DNA of 64,000 nt from assembly GCA_047967505.1 (NCBI GenBank), contig CM106540.1; one strand, given 5' to 3'. Position 1 is the stretch's first letter; each line of letters opens with the position of its first letter. Below are positions 20,447 to 31,971 of this stretch, piece after piece. The DNA comes from Dipteris shenzhenensis. Its lineage: Eukaryota; Polypodiophyta; Polypodiopsida; Gleicheniales. The notes under the pieces are model-generated. The model worked only from the letters and a program-made list of their open reading frames with translations. It ran no database searches and was not told the DNA's origin. Position numbers and translations under genes: made by a program.

Positions 20447-22532
20447 GGTTTGATACACTCTACACCTAACATAATAAAATATTGACATCAGCAAAATAAC
20501 ATATATATTCAACACACAAAACTAACACCATACACACAGATCACATATATAATAAATAAAAACATAGTAAGACACTTAACTTAGTAGATTATATAAAACA
20601 ACACATAATACAATTCATTATCACAAACATAGTTAAATAATTCAATAAATTAGAATTTAAAACAAATTATATCAAACATGCTTTAAAAAATAATGAATAG
20701 CAATAACATCAGCACATATACACTGTAAAATCATATAAAACAAAACTAATATCACATACAAAGATATCACACAAACAATAAATAAATTTACTTGCATTTA
20801 GCAAATTTAGAGGCTTATCATAATAAACAACACAAATCACATATGAATACTACAAACATTGTTAACTATCAAATATAAACTAAATTTAAAAAAATTGAAT
20901 GAACAGTACCTGATTCTTGAAACAAGGATCTTTGGAGGAAAAATGTGATCAAACTTAATCTCCTCAGTGGCCCCTCTTGTATTCCAGGAGGCTGAAGTTG
21001 ATGGATCTTGCTTCAAAGAAAATCATATGCTCCTAAACATCTCCAAATCGATTTCAAACAATCTTTTGTAGAAAACTATACATAGTAAGAGTGTAGTGAC
21101 TACTCTTTTACTGTTGCACTATTTTTTCATGGAAGAAAGCCTTTACGAGCTCACTTTTCATGAAGTTTCTTTCAAAACAAACAAACCTTTCAACATTTTC
21201 AAACAATATAGAAAAATAAAACAACACAACTGCACAAAATGAAGTACAAAGTGATAGTTTCTTCAAAGTTGCAATATTAAATTTAAAATCTCGTCATTTC
21301 CACTGTCTTGCATTGTTCCAAAGAAATCTCACCTCAACCTCCATGAAAGCTATTTGGATAGATCCCAAAACTTCACAAGCTCTTCAACATCATGTTGCTC
21401 CAAACTCAACCTCCATAAAAGCTACCTGGATAGATCCCACAACTTCACAAGCTCTTCAAAATTTAAAATCTCGTCTTTTCTCACTGTCTTGCATTGTTCC
21501 AAAGCAAATCTCACCTCAACCTCCATGAAAGCTTCTTGGATAGATTCCAAAACTTCACTAGATCTTTGAAATCATGCCCCCTTACAAACTAGTGTTGAGA
21601 GATGGGCAAAAGAAAGACTCATTTTCATGCATAAGCAAGTGTAATGCCTAAAAATCAATCTTCTTCCATACTTTCTCAAAGAATCTCGTCCAATAGCTCC
21701 TTGTAAACTTGAAACACCTTGCATCATTCACGGTTCGTCTAGAACATTGATTTCCTTAAGTTTCTACACAAAAATGACTTGAGATTGCTAGAGAATCTTA
21801 GATGAGAGAAGAAGTGGCGGGATTTGAAAGAAAAGCGCCCAAGATAGAAGGTAGGGTGAATCTCGTTTGAAAATCTTTAAAGTTTTGAAAGAATGAAAGT
21901 GAAATGGGAGGGAAATTCAAGTGAACAAGAAAATGACAAGATTTTGGCTTGAGATTCCATCCCTTGATAGAGAATAACAAAGAAAGAAGCTCTTGCTCAA
22001 AAGAAGGCAGAGATTTGAAAACAGAGTCGGAGCATTTCAAAATGGAGCTGAGAAATGATAGAGAGGGAAGAGAAATGACAGAGTGTGAAAGGAGTGTGGT
22101 AGTTGGATGGGAGGATTTGGTTTGAGCACTTGAATGGTGCAAGTTTGGTTGAGAAACTAGGTTTTCCAATTTGGTTACAGTTCAAAAATGTAATGGGAGA
22201 GTTGAGGCAGCAAGTGGGAGGTCTACATCAATCTTTGGTCCATTGATTAAAGAAATAGGAAAGTTAGGCCATTTTCAATATTCTATTACCCTCGGCTAGC
22301 CAATATTTTACTCAGTTTTATTCATCTCATCCTTCCATGTCACCAGCCCAAGTACTCTCTTACCAGGCCCTTTTTGAGTCCAAATTTTTTGTAACTCTTA
22401 TTCACCAAGAGAGAAGGAAAGTGGGCAATTTTTTCATACAGCCCATAATTTTTGTAGCATTTGCTTTGTCATTATCACTTGTTAAGGGATTAGACACTGT
22501 TGGTGTTTTCATAAGTTGGTAAGACCTTCCCA

Positions 22533-23440
22533 ATGGTGAAGCATACTATCACAATTGACAAGTTTGATGGAATGGGCTTCCATACGTGGCAAGTCTCTAT
22601 CCATTACTTGCTCATGTCTAAGGGAGTTTGATCACTTGCCAAGGGAACACAAAAAATGGATGAAAGTGACGAAGATGACAAGCAAGATGATGAGAAGGCG
22701 CAATCATTAATTGCACTCCATCTCACTTAAGATCTTATCCACCATGTCTCAGAGCTTACATAAGCCAGAGCTATATGGGAGTAGGAGAAGCTATATGGTG
22801 CCAAGGGTAAATATTCAAAGTAAGCACTTAAGGTTCAATTTGATGATCTTAAAATACAATTCAGTGAAGTGCTTGGCACCCATATCGCAAAGCTCAAAAG
22901 CATCATGGTGCAATTAGCTTCAATCAATTCCACAGTGGTTGAAGACGACACTATTGCAGCGCTCCTTAAAAGTATGTCACTTAAATATGATGCCCTTGTT
23001 AAATCACTCATGAGGTGTGCATTTCTTCACTTCTTGCAAAAGAAAGCAAGGTGAAGGATCGAGCCTCTACCCCGGCATCCACCTCCTCAACAACCACTCC
23101 ATAGGCTCTTTCCATGATTGGAAAATCAAATCTAAAGTGTACCTTTTACAAGAAGAAGGGGCACACCGAATCCCGTGGTTTCAAGAAGGATTCATCAGAG
23201 AAAGAAATGTGGCAACTGCAGGACCATTGGCCATCTCACCCATGAGTGTACTATAGGTAGTTCATCCAAAGAAGCAAGCAACTATGCTCAAGCCACTTCT
23301 TAAAAGCTACCTCAAGGGCTCCTTGGAGCCTATGTTTTCTTGTAACCCTATGGTAAAAGCATCTTGTATTTAAATGCCTCTCTCTATAAAGGCATAGTCT
23401 ATAAAGAGTCACGAGTGTAAGTCCAATGCAATGTTGCATT
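22533..23440 (+). pseudogene. Copia-type gag relic, copy A
   Basis: From ATG 22533 the frame reads MVKHTITIDKFDGMGFHTWQ, the start pattern of Copia gag (UBN2-type). It continues through broken frames to VLGTHIAKLKSIMVQLASIN and LLKSMSLKYDALVKSLMR, then two zinc knuckles: KCTFYKKKGHTESR (second Cys replaced by Tyr and last Cys lost) and an intact CGNCRTIGHLTHEC (23208-23249). No protease, integrase or reverse transcriptase follows; the frame runs almost straight into the polypurine tract, so pol has been deleted. Several stops make it non-functional. Confidence 0.75.
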
Positions 23441-23725
23441 GAGGGGGCATGTTAAAATATCCCTCTCATAAGAACCATTCCTAAGGAGGCATGTAATCTA
23501 GATGCATGAATCATGTGGGCTCACAAAGGCTTATACTCATCCTTATCTTGAGGGAGATAGCTCTCACCTACATCTATAAAGGGAGAATAGCCGTGTGGCT
23601 TTGTACCACTCCTTTTTGGCTGAAATTGAATTGGGTTGCGACCCTTTTTTGATCATTTTTGAGTCGTCCTTCCCTCCTTATGTGTGGAAATTTCAAGTCA
23701 AGTGCACACTTGAAGCATCATATGA
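23441..23725 (+). mobile_element. Polypurine tract and start of Copia 3' LTR, copy A
   Basis: GAGGGGGCA (23441-23449) followed by TGTTAAAATATCC, the standard Copia junction of polypurine tract and LTR. A TATA-like TCTATAAAG lies at 23573. The right LTR boundary is not clear; homology with copy B stops near 23725. No matching 5' LTR or primer-binding site is seen upstream of 22533. Confidence 0.65.
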
Positions 23726-23939
23726 TTGGTTGCAACCTAAAAACTCTAGTTGGATAATGTTGCCATTTTTGTGCACTTGGATCAAGAATTTGATTGTGGA
23801 ATGGAGAACAAGCACTTTGTGCATGCCTCTCGATGAAGGATTTGATCATGCAATAGGGAATAGCTGCTTCCCACCATCATTCAATTGTACAATAGAGGAT
23901 TTGATTGTGCAACTGGAAAGAGGAAATGTAGTGCACAAC

Positions 23940-24745
23940 ATTAGATCACATTTTCTTAGACCTTTGACAACCTCACTTTCATCAAGCTTTAGTATAATCT
24001 TTAGTTGACCATTGCATTCTTCCATAGGCATGTTATACAACTTCACCATCACCTTCAAAACTCTTCGAACATCCATCACAAAGTTGTTGTTGACTGTGAG
24101 TTCCAGTTCTTTGGACTCTCTAGCCTTCCCTTTCATAGTTAGCGTACTACATACATACCAATGCTCACCAACTAAATCTATTAGGTGTAAGGTGTATGAA
24201 CCATGGAGGCCCTCAGGAAAAAGAAAAAGGTGGACATCCATCTTCAAATTGATGCAAAAAATGCACTATTTCTAATTTTTTGCACCATTTCTAAAGAGGA
24301 ATGAATCCTCCTTAGCAAGTGAAAGTGATTTGGTAGCTCTTCGAAATCAAGGTTCCAATCCTCCTTAGCAAGTGATAAATGAAAGTGATTTGGTTCCAAA
24401 ACTTCTCGAGCGAGAGCTTGGATTGTTTCAGAACTTATGTCTATCCATGATGAACATTCAGGTGCCATGGGTGAAGTTCTTACGAAAAAAATGTTGGAGT
24501 CAGCTATACAACATCCCAAATTCAAAAGTCTAAAATTAGAGATAACATCTGAGTCAATGAGCAAATGTGTGGAGCAATTCAATGCAACTAATGCACAGGG
24601 AGTCTATGATAAGTACGAGGGTATATATCTCATGTTTAAGAGCTTAAAGAAAGCATGCCTTTCTATAGGAACAAATGTTAAAGCCCTGCTTCCAAGACCA
24701 ACTGATGTCAATAAGGAAAGGCATGCTCTCAATTTGGGTGTACTT
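23940..24745. repeat. Shuffled pieces of the 18.4-20.4 kb transposon-type gene
   Basis: 23940-24180 is a direct copy of 19340-19565. 24184-24420 is an inverted copy of about 20330-20470, containing the MEAFRKK start now on the plus strand. 24430-24745 is an inverted copy of about 19590-19880; its plus frame 24437-24793 reads MSIHDEHSGAMGEVLTKKML. The three pieces sit exactly between the two 3.2-kb copies. A pure tandem duplication cannot give this order; at least one inversion or template switch is needed. Confidence 0.8.
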
Positions 24746-26772
24746 GTTGACAAAACTAATACCACATACATAGATCACATAAATAATAAATAAACATAGT
24801 AAGACACTTAACTTAGTAGATTACATAAAACAACACATAATACAATTCAATATCACAAACATAGTTAAATATTTCAATAAATCAGAATTTAAAACAAACT
24901 ATATCAAAATGATTTTAAAAATAACAAAATAGCAATAACGTCAGCACATATACATGGTAAAATCATACAAAACAAAATTAATATCGCATACAAAGATATC
25001 ACACAAACAATAACTAAATTAACTTGCATTTAGCAAATTTAGAGGCACACTTAACTTCATAAATCATAAATAAACAACACAAATCACATCTGAATACTAC
25101 AAACATTGTTACTATCAAATATAAACTAAATTAAATAATTTTGAATGTACAGTACTTGATTCTTAAAACAAGAATCTTTGGAGGTAAAATGTGATCAAAC
25201 TTGTTCTCCTCAGCGGCCCCTCTTGTATTCCAGGAGGTTGAAGTTGATGGATCTTGCTTCAAAGAAAATCATATGCTCCTAAACATCTCCAAATTGATTT
25301 TAAACAATCTTTTGTAGAAAACTATACATAGTAAGTGTAGTGACTGCTCTTTTACTGTTGCACTTACTTTTCTTATACGAAAGCCTTTACGAGCTCACTT
25401 TTCATGAAATTTATTTCAAAACAAACAAACCTTTCAACATTTTCAAACAATGTAGTAAAAGAAAACAACGCAACTACACAAAACGAAGTACAAAGTGATA
25501 GTTTCTTCAAAGTTGCATCATTAAATTTAAAATCTTGCGATTTCCACTATCTTGCATTGTTCTAAAGGATACTTCACCTCAACCTCCATGAAAGCTATTT
25601 GGATAGATCCCAAAACTTCACAAGCTCTTCGAAATCATGCTACTCCAACCTCAACCTCCATAAAAGCTACTTGGATAGATCCCACAACTTCACAAGCTCT
25701 TCAAAATTTAAAATCTCGTCTTTTCCATAGTCTTGCATTGTTTCAAAGGATATCTCACCTCAACCTCCATGAAAGCTTCTTGGATAGATTCCAAAACTTC
25801 ACTAGATCTTTGAAATCATGGCCCCTTACAAACTAGTGTTGAGAGATGGGCAAAAGAAAGACTGATTTTCATGCATCAGTAAGTGTAATGCCTGAAAATA
25901 AATCTTCTTCCATCCTTTCTCAAAGAATCTCGTCGAGTAGCTCCTTCTAAGCTTGAAACACCTTGCATCATTCACGGTTCGTCTAGAACATTGATTGCCT
26001 TGAGTTTCTGCATAAAAATGATTTGAGATCGCAAGAGAATCTTAGATGAGAGAAGAAGTGGCAGGATTTGAAAGAAAAGCGCCCAAGATAGAGCAACAAG
26101 AAGGTAGGGTGAATCTTGTTTGAAAATCTTCAAAGTTTTGAAAGAATGAAAGTGAAATGGGAGGGAAATTCAAGTAAACAAGGAAAATGATGAGATTTTG
26201 GCATGAGATTCCATCCCTTGATAGAGAGATAAAGAGAAAGAAGCTTCCTACTCAAAAGAAACGCAGAGATTGAAAACAGGGTTGGAGATTCAAAAATTAA
26301 AAATGGAGGTTAGAAATGAGAGAGTGGGAAGAGAAATGAGAGAGAGTGAGAGGAGTGTGGTAGTTGGATGGGAGGATTTGGTTTGAGGACAAATGGTGCA
26401 AGTTTGGTTGAGAAACTACATTTTCCAGTTTGGTTACAGTTCAAAAACGTGATGGGAGAGTTGAGGCAGCAAGTGGGAGGTCTACATCAATATTTGGTCC
26501 ATTGAATAAAGAAATAGGAAAATTAGGCCATTTTCAATATTCTATTGCCCTCCACTAGCCAATATTTTACTCAGTTTGATTCATCTCATCCTTCCATGTC
26601 ACCAGCCCAAGTACTCTCTTACCAGGCCCTTTTTGAGTCCAAATTTATTGTAATGCTTATTCATCAAGAGAGAAGAATAGTGATTTTTTTTTCATCCAGC
26701 CCATATCGTTTCCAGCATTTGCTTTGAGTGATTATCACCTGTCAAGGGATTAGACACTATTGATGGTGAAGC

Positions 26773-27674
26773 ATACTATCACGATTTGACAAGTTTGATT
26801 AAATGGGCTATCATACGTGGCAAGTCTCTATCCCCCATTACTTTCTCATGTTTGAGGGAGTTTGGTCACTTGTCAAGGGAACGCGAAAAATGGATGAAAG
26901 TGATGAAGATGACAAGCAAGATGATGAGAAGGCGCAATCAATAATTGCGCTCCATCTCACCAAAGATCTTATCCCAGTATGTCTCGGAGCTTACATCAGC
27001 CAAAGCTATGTGGGTGTAGTTGGAGAAGCTATATGGTGCCAAGGGTAAATATTCAAAGTTAGCACTTAAGGTTCAATTTGATGATCTTAAGATGCAATCC
27101 AATGAAGTGCTTGGCACCCATATCTCAAAGCTCAAAAGCATCATGGTACAATTAGCTTCAATCAATTCCACGTGGTTGAAGATGACACCATGCAGTGCTC
27201 CTTAAAAGTATGCCACTTAAATATGATGCCCTTGTGACAACACTCATGAGGGATGCATTTCTTCACTTCTTGCAGAAGTAAGCAAGGTGAAGGTTCGAGC
27301 CTCTACACCGGCATCCACCTCCTCAACAAACACTTCACAGGATCTTTCCATGATTGAAAAATCAAATCTAAAGTGTACCTTTTACAAGAAGGAGCATACT
27401 GAATCCCACTGCTTTCAAGAAGGATCCATCAGAGAAAGAAGTGTGGCAAGTGCAAGACCATCGGCCATCTCACCTGTGAGTGTACTGAAAGTAGTTCATC
27501 CAAAGAAGCAAGCAACTATGCTCAAGCCACTTCTCAAAAGCTACCTCAAGGGCTCCTTGGAGCCTATGTTTTCTTGTAACCCTATGGTAAAAGCATCTTG
27601 TATGTAATTGCCTCTCTCTATAAAGGCATAGTCTATAAAGAGTCAGGAGTGTAAGTCCAATGCAATGTTGCATT
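26773..27674 (+). pseudogene. Copia-type gag relic, copy B
   Basis: Counterpart of the copy-A gag: it includes EVLGTHISKLKSIMVQLASI (around 27105-27170) and zinc knuckles KCTFYKKEHTESHC (Tyr in place of the second Cys) and CGKCKTIGHLTCEC. Frames are broken by different indels from copy A (for example loss of the valine codon in STVVEDD), so decay continued after duplication. Pol is missing here too, so the deletion preceded the duplication. Confidence 0.7.
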
Positions 27675-27943
27675 GAGGGGGCATGTTAAAATATCCCTCA
27701 TAGGAACCGATCCTAAGGAGGAATGTAATCTAGATGCATGAATCATGTGGGCTCATAAAGGCTTATGTTTGTGCTTAGCTTGACGCAGATAGCTCTCACC
27801 TACGTCTATAAAGGGAGAATAGCCTTGTGGCTTTGTACCAGTCGTTTTCAGTTGAAATCAAATTGGGCTACGACCCTTTTTGGATCATTTTTGTGTGGTC
27901 TTCCCTCCTTACGTGTGGCATTTTCAAGTCAAGTGCACACTTG
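27675..27943 (+). mobile_element. Polypurine tract and start of Copia 3' LTR, copy B
   Basis: GAGGGGGCA (27675-27683) then TGTTAAAATATCCC from 27684, as in copy A, with TATA-like CTATAAAG near 27806. Confidence 0.65.
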
Positions 27944-30105
27944 CTTTAGGTACACCTTAATAATATAGTTCCATTTCCATGGATACCCTTTATGTTATGC
28001 ACTAACAGGTCTTAACACAAGAACTCTTGGTTCGTTAAAATGGTCATTGTTTACACCACAAATTCCAATTGTTGAGCTTAAATCAAATTACTTCACATCT
28101 CATAGGGCATTCTAATGAATATGCATGTAATACATTTTTGAATTAATATCAACTCTACAAATTTCTTAACAAAAAATTTATCAGCCTATTTTCTATATGT
28201 TAGCCTATTTCTCTTTACAAAAATACCTTAACATACATATTTCAAGGGGTCAAGCTTTCAATCATTCCTTGCTAGTTGTTAAGAGACATAACATACCTAG
28301 ACCCCTTTAAATCCACTTAAAACTTTAACTTGTGCTTCGTAATGACTAGGGAACAAGCCCTTATAGAAGAAGCAAAAACTTTTTTATAAGCTATTGCCTT
28401 GCAACAAAAGAATTGGAATTAGAAGCTATGAATCTTTCATGTTCAATTCTATTAGTTTGCATTATTCTAATGCTATTGTCGGTTAGTTTGTGTTGTGCAC
28501 GTGTGCACACGTGCACGCATGCGTGTGTGCACGTGCACACACCCCAGACTATAAATTCAAAGACAACTTACATTTTACATATACGTATTGCTTCTAGCTT
28601 CTCTATTCTATTTGCCATCATGAGCATATGTGTGGCCTTTGCAATCCATTGCTCTCCTTTGGAGGCTTTTTTTTGGGGGGGGAATTCTTTTTACTTTCAA
28701 AAGCTTAACATCTTTATGTGCAGTTACTAGAAATTGTGACATTATTGGATCGTACACAATTTGTTTCATCGTTTTGCATTTAAAAGTAAGGATTTTGATT
28801 AGTGATTCATCCACCATATCAGTGCCCCTAAAATCAACAATTGACTACTTTTAAGATAAGAAGGTAGCCTACACTTCAAAGATGCTGCAGAATGCAACAT
28901 TGAACACTAAAAGCTAGAACACTAAAATCTAAAGCTAAACACACTATAAAAAAGCCAAAGTCTCCACCCACACATCCATGTAGTCATAGTTACATATGTA
29001 AGACTCCTCATTTTCATAACTTTTGTGCTTTAGACAATTCAGCATTACATTTTCACAATTGTGTGTAAAATTGGCCTCTTTATGATGTCTGATCTTAAGC
29101 ATTGTTCTAGGCAATTACAGTGCACATGAGCTTTGATGAGCAACACCATTGGCATTTATCCAACCCTATTTGAAACCTTGCATTACGTAAATAGGCAATC
29201 GCATTAGTTTTGCTCCAAATTGTCACTTAGAAATTGGTTGTAGTTTACTCCAATTTGCTTTGGTATATGATATTTACTCACCTTTGCCTTTATTGTTAGA
29301 AGATTGCCTACAATTGCTTCATGTAAGTTTAAGAGTCATATTTTCCTAGTGAGTTGGCACAAGAAACTTCTCACCCTATTTCTTATACTCCTCTGAGTAA
29401 CATGGTATATATTCTATAATGTTTTCTAAGAAAAGGAATTATAGACTTAATACTTTTTGTGAATGGGATAGCATAAAATTTTAACAATTTTGGAGATGTG
29501 CACACATGGCATGGATTTGAGAGACATAAAGGTCAAAGGAAAATGAGTGTTGTTGGCATATAAAAAGTATATTTTATTGTCCCGACAATCCTTCTACTAA
29601 AAGGACAAATCAAAGGCGAAAGAGGGAGACATCAATAGGATAAGAAGTAAGTTGCTAGCAAGGGTTTGCACATGCTTGCCTAATTTATTGTCTAATCCTT
29701 TTGAGGAGAAAACCTAACTATAACCTTGAACGTTGGGGTAGTTAATCATCACCACGGTAAAAGAAGCACACAAGGCAGGCAAATGGAAATGTACTTAAAC
29801 TAATTTTACAAAGGGCAACTTAGGACAGAATTAGAATATAACTTTGTCCTATAATAACTCGAAGGAGTTGCTCCAGGTGTAGTAAGTCACGTTTTGATTC
29901 CGTGATTTATCGAATAGACTGTGTGAGGTCTTCCGCAGGCAATATATCTCTCTCACTCACTCACACACACACGAGTTTACCAGTTGCTAAACAAGTGTGT
30001 GCATTTGTGAGTTCAATTCCTCATGTGCTTCATAATTGAGGTGTTGGCCAAAAAAAGTTAAAATATAAAAAAGTCTCACTTCACATTATGAAACCCTCTC
30101 ATGAT
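27944..30105. other. Anonymous non-coding DNA with a GTGCAC-rich tract
   Basis: No gene supported. 28495-28545 is a run of alternating purine-pyrimidine built on GTGCAC, CACGTG and GCATGC steps, strongly self-complementary. 28672-28682 has a run of G. 29950-29975 is a short CT/CA microsatellite. Confidence 0.5.
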
Positions 30106-30285
30106 TGACAGTAGGTCATTAGTTTTTTATTTTTCCCGGTAACGTTCATCTTGTATTAAAGTAAAAACGTAGAAAGAAAATAAGGGGGGATATACGAAAA
30201 AGGAACAGCCTCAAGAAAATGAGGCAGGAGCCTTCAGTTCCTGCCTAGTGCATTGAGGAGGGGAGATGACAGTAGGTCATTAGTT
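30106..30285 (-). mobile_element. 142-bp LINE-tail-like insertion with a 19-bp target-site duplication
   Basis: TGACAGTAGGTCATTAGTT occurs at 30106-30124 and again at 30267-30285. The 142 bp between (30125-30266) ends, on the minus strand, in GTTACCGGGAAAAATAAAAA, an A-rich tail directly against the duplication. Long variable target duplications plus an A-tail mark target-primed reverse transcription, so this is a 5'-truncated LINE or a SINE-like retroposon. It has no coding capacity. Confidence 0.85.
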
Positions 30286-30369
30286 GCACAAAAGCTTGGT
30301 GTGGCTTTGATTCCCCTATTGTGATCTCCATAGTTGGAGTGTTGTTAAGATGCATTACTCTTCTCTCCC

Positions 30370-30389
30370 TCCCCCCCCCCCCCCAAAAA

Positions 30390-30420
<31 letters not shown>
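30370..30420. repeat. Poly-C, poly-A and (CT)n cluster
   Basis: A run of about 15 C is followed by about 10 A and then about 13 CT repeats. Confidence 0.9.
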
Positions 30421-30489
30421 TAAACAAACAAACAAACCCACAGAAGGTGCATGCTCCTGCAATGTCAATGAAGAAATGTACAAGGCCCT

Positions 30490-30641
30490 ATGCTAAATGC
30501 GATCAGCTCATGAGCTTCCACCCTGAGATGCATGTGGAGGTTGTAGCATATTGGTCTCACATACTAAATGCCATCAGCGCTTGAGCTTCCACCCTGAGAT
30601 GCATGGGGAGGTTGTAGCATGTCGGTCTCAGATACTAACTG
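30490..30641. repeat. 76-bp tandem repeat, two copies
   Basis: The unit begins TGCTAAATGCGATCAGC and includes GAGCTTCCACCCTGAGATGC and GGAGGTTGTAGCAT. The copies differ by a few substitutions. Confidence 0.85.
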
Positions 30642-31397
30642 ACATTGTCAACTCCAAGAATACAGAGAACCACTCCGGTTCATAAGCAGCTTACTACTGG
30701 CCCAATTAACTAGTGCTCTCTAGCAGCTTCTTGGAGTAGAGGAAAGCCTGTTTGTGATAGCAGGGAATCATTGCGTATAAGCAGGGTGACCTCGGGTCCT
30801 CCCTCCCTCCATATGCTTGAGGCGTTGAGGAGGTCAGCAAATTCACATAACTTCAATAATGGGACCTGGTTGAATCATCAGGTCAGATTAAATTGGCTAC
30901 CACATAACTAATCAGCTCAAGGACCGGCGGACATATCCACCATTACGCTATATAACATGGAGGTGTCTCAGCGTTTTGGCTTGATCAACGCTACTGTAGC
31001 CAAGCAGGCCAAGCTGGCGAATGCCCTGTATGGCATGGGACACACAGGCCTAGACATAAAAAGACAGCACAAAGAAATCCCGTGTGAAAAATTCAGCATA
31101 TCAATTCATAAACGCGATGCCACCATGCTAGGTACGACAGAATGACACACATGAAAAAAAAAAAAACGCTTTAAGCTAAAACAAGACGAGTTCCTAAAAG
31201 AGATCAAACTATCACAGCTCGCACCTTTCAACACAATTTAAATTAGTGTGTTTGACGCAAGCCACGTGTCCTCAATAATGCAGAGAAAAGCTCCATCCTC
31301 GTTCAAAGTCCGAATCTTACAAGGGCAACTCCGGTGCTTGCATTTGGCACAAGTGCACAGAAAGACGGAATTTCGCCGAAGCTCAACTCGAAACCTA
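30642..31397. other. 3' flank of the bL31c gene
   Basis: No gene seen. A run of 12 A lies at 31155-31166. 31200-31397 is presumably the 3' UTR and downstream region of bL31c on the minus strand; I cannot locate a poly(A) signal with confidence. Confidence 0.4.
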
Positions 31398-31922
31398 TCA
31401 CCGCTTACCTTTCCCTTTCACTGATTTCCTCCTTTTCTCAAATACTATTTCCCCCGTGGTGAGAATCGGCACGGTCGATAGAGAGGAGCCGCCTCCGTAG
31501 CGCTTATTGAACTTGTCGACTCTGTCTGCATCTTGGAGAAACGCAGACTCCTTTCCCTGATAGAAGGGGTGGTTCCCGGACCACACATCCACAACATACT
31601 TTTGCTGCGTTCCGCCTGTGGTCATGACGAGTTCCCCGTTGCAGAATACTTCGGCCTGACTGTAAAACTTGGGATGGATGTCCTGCTTCCTGCAGGTTAC
31701 TCTTGCAACGCCTCGATCAACCTGGGAAATGCCGAAAATCGTGAGAGGAAAAGGCAGATAAAGAAACCAGAGATGCGAAAAGGAAAGAGGGAGAAGTGAG
31801 AGCTAATTTGCAAGCACCTGAAGAGATGAAGACGAAGACGAAGAGGCGGAGAAGAAGGAGGAAGCGCCATTGCTGAGCAGAAAAGGCGATGAGGCAGCCA
31901 TAGCCATCCACACCTTCATCAT
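31398..31922 (-). CDS. RPL31: Plastid large-subunit ribosomal protein bL31c, two exons
   Basis: A nuclear gene for a structural protein of the plastid 50S ribosomal subunit. Exon 1 (31922-31818, 35 codons) encodes a serine-rich plastid transit peptide (MAMAASSPFLLSNGASSFFS). The intron (31817-31722, 96 bp) has GT and CCCAG ends and is phase 0. Exon 2 (31721-31398, 107 codons plus TAA or TGA-type stop) carries the bL31 core: CRKQDIHPKFY, AEVFCNGELVMTTGG, VDVWSGNHPFYQGK and DADRVDKFNKRYGG, then a basic tail (EKRRKSVKGKGKR). The total of 142 residues is normal for plant bL31c. I took the first in-frame ATG (31922); 31919, 31907 and 31901 are alternatives. No stop or frameshift is present. The intron and transit peptide argue against a processed copy. 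This is the best-supported functional gene in the window. Confidence 0.93.
31722..31817 (-). other. Intron of the bL31c gene
   Basis: 96 bp, starting GTGCTTGC and ending CATTTCCCAG on the minus strand, with a T/C-rich stretch before the acceptor. It joins codons CAG and GTT without splitting a codon. Confidence 0.9.
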
Positions 31923-31971
31923 CCATCCACCTTCAGTACTACTTTGTATTTCTTCCTACACTTAACCTGTG

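Larger units (their letters stand above)
20519..23725. repeat. 3.2-kb direct duplication, copy A
   Basis: Matches 24753-27943 from end to end in the same orientation with scattered substitutions and small indels. It begins at AAAACTAACACCATACAC (copy B AAAACTAATACCACATAC) and the match ends at GTGCACACTTG. It consists of A/T-rich DNA (20519-20900), a short tandem family at 21330-21570 (CCTCAACCTCCATGAAAGCT units), more A/T-rich DNA, and a Copia-type gag fragment with LTR start. Confidence 0.9.
24753..27943. repeat. 3.2-kb direct duplication, copy B
   Basis: Same content and order as 20519-23725. After GTGCACACTTG the sequence diverges (CTTTAGGTACACC), marking the right breakpoint. Confidence 0.9.

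Noticed and set aside
22290-23725. A full Copia element
   Set aside because: No 5' LTR, primer-binding site, integrase or reverse transcriptase found.
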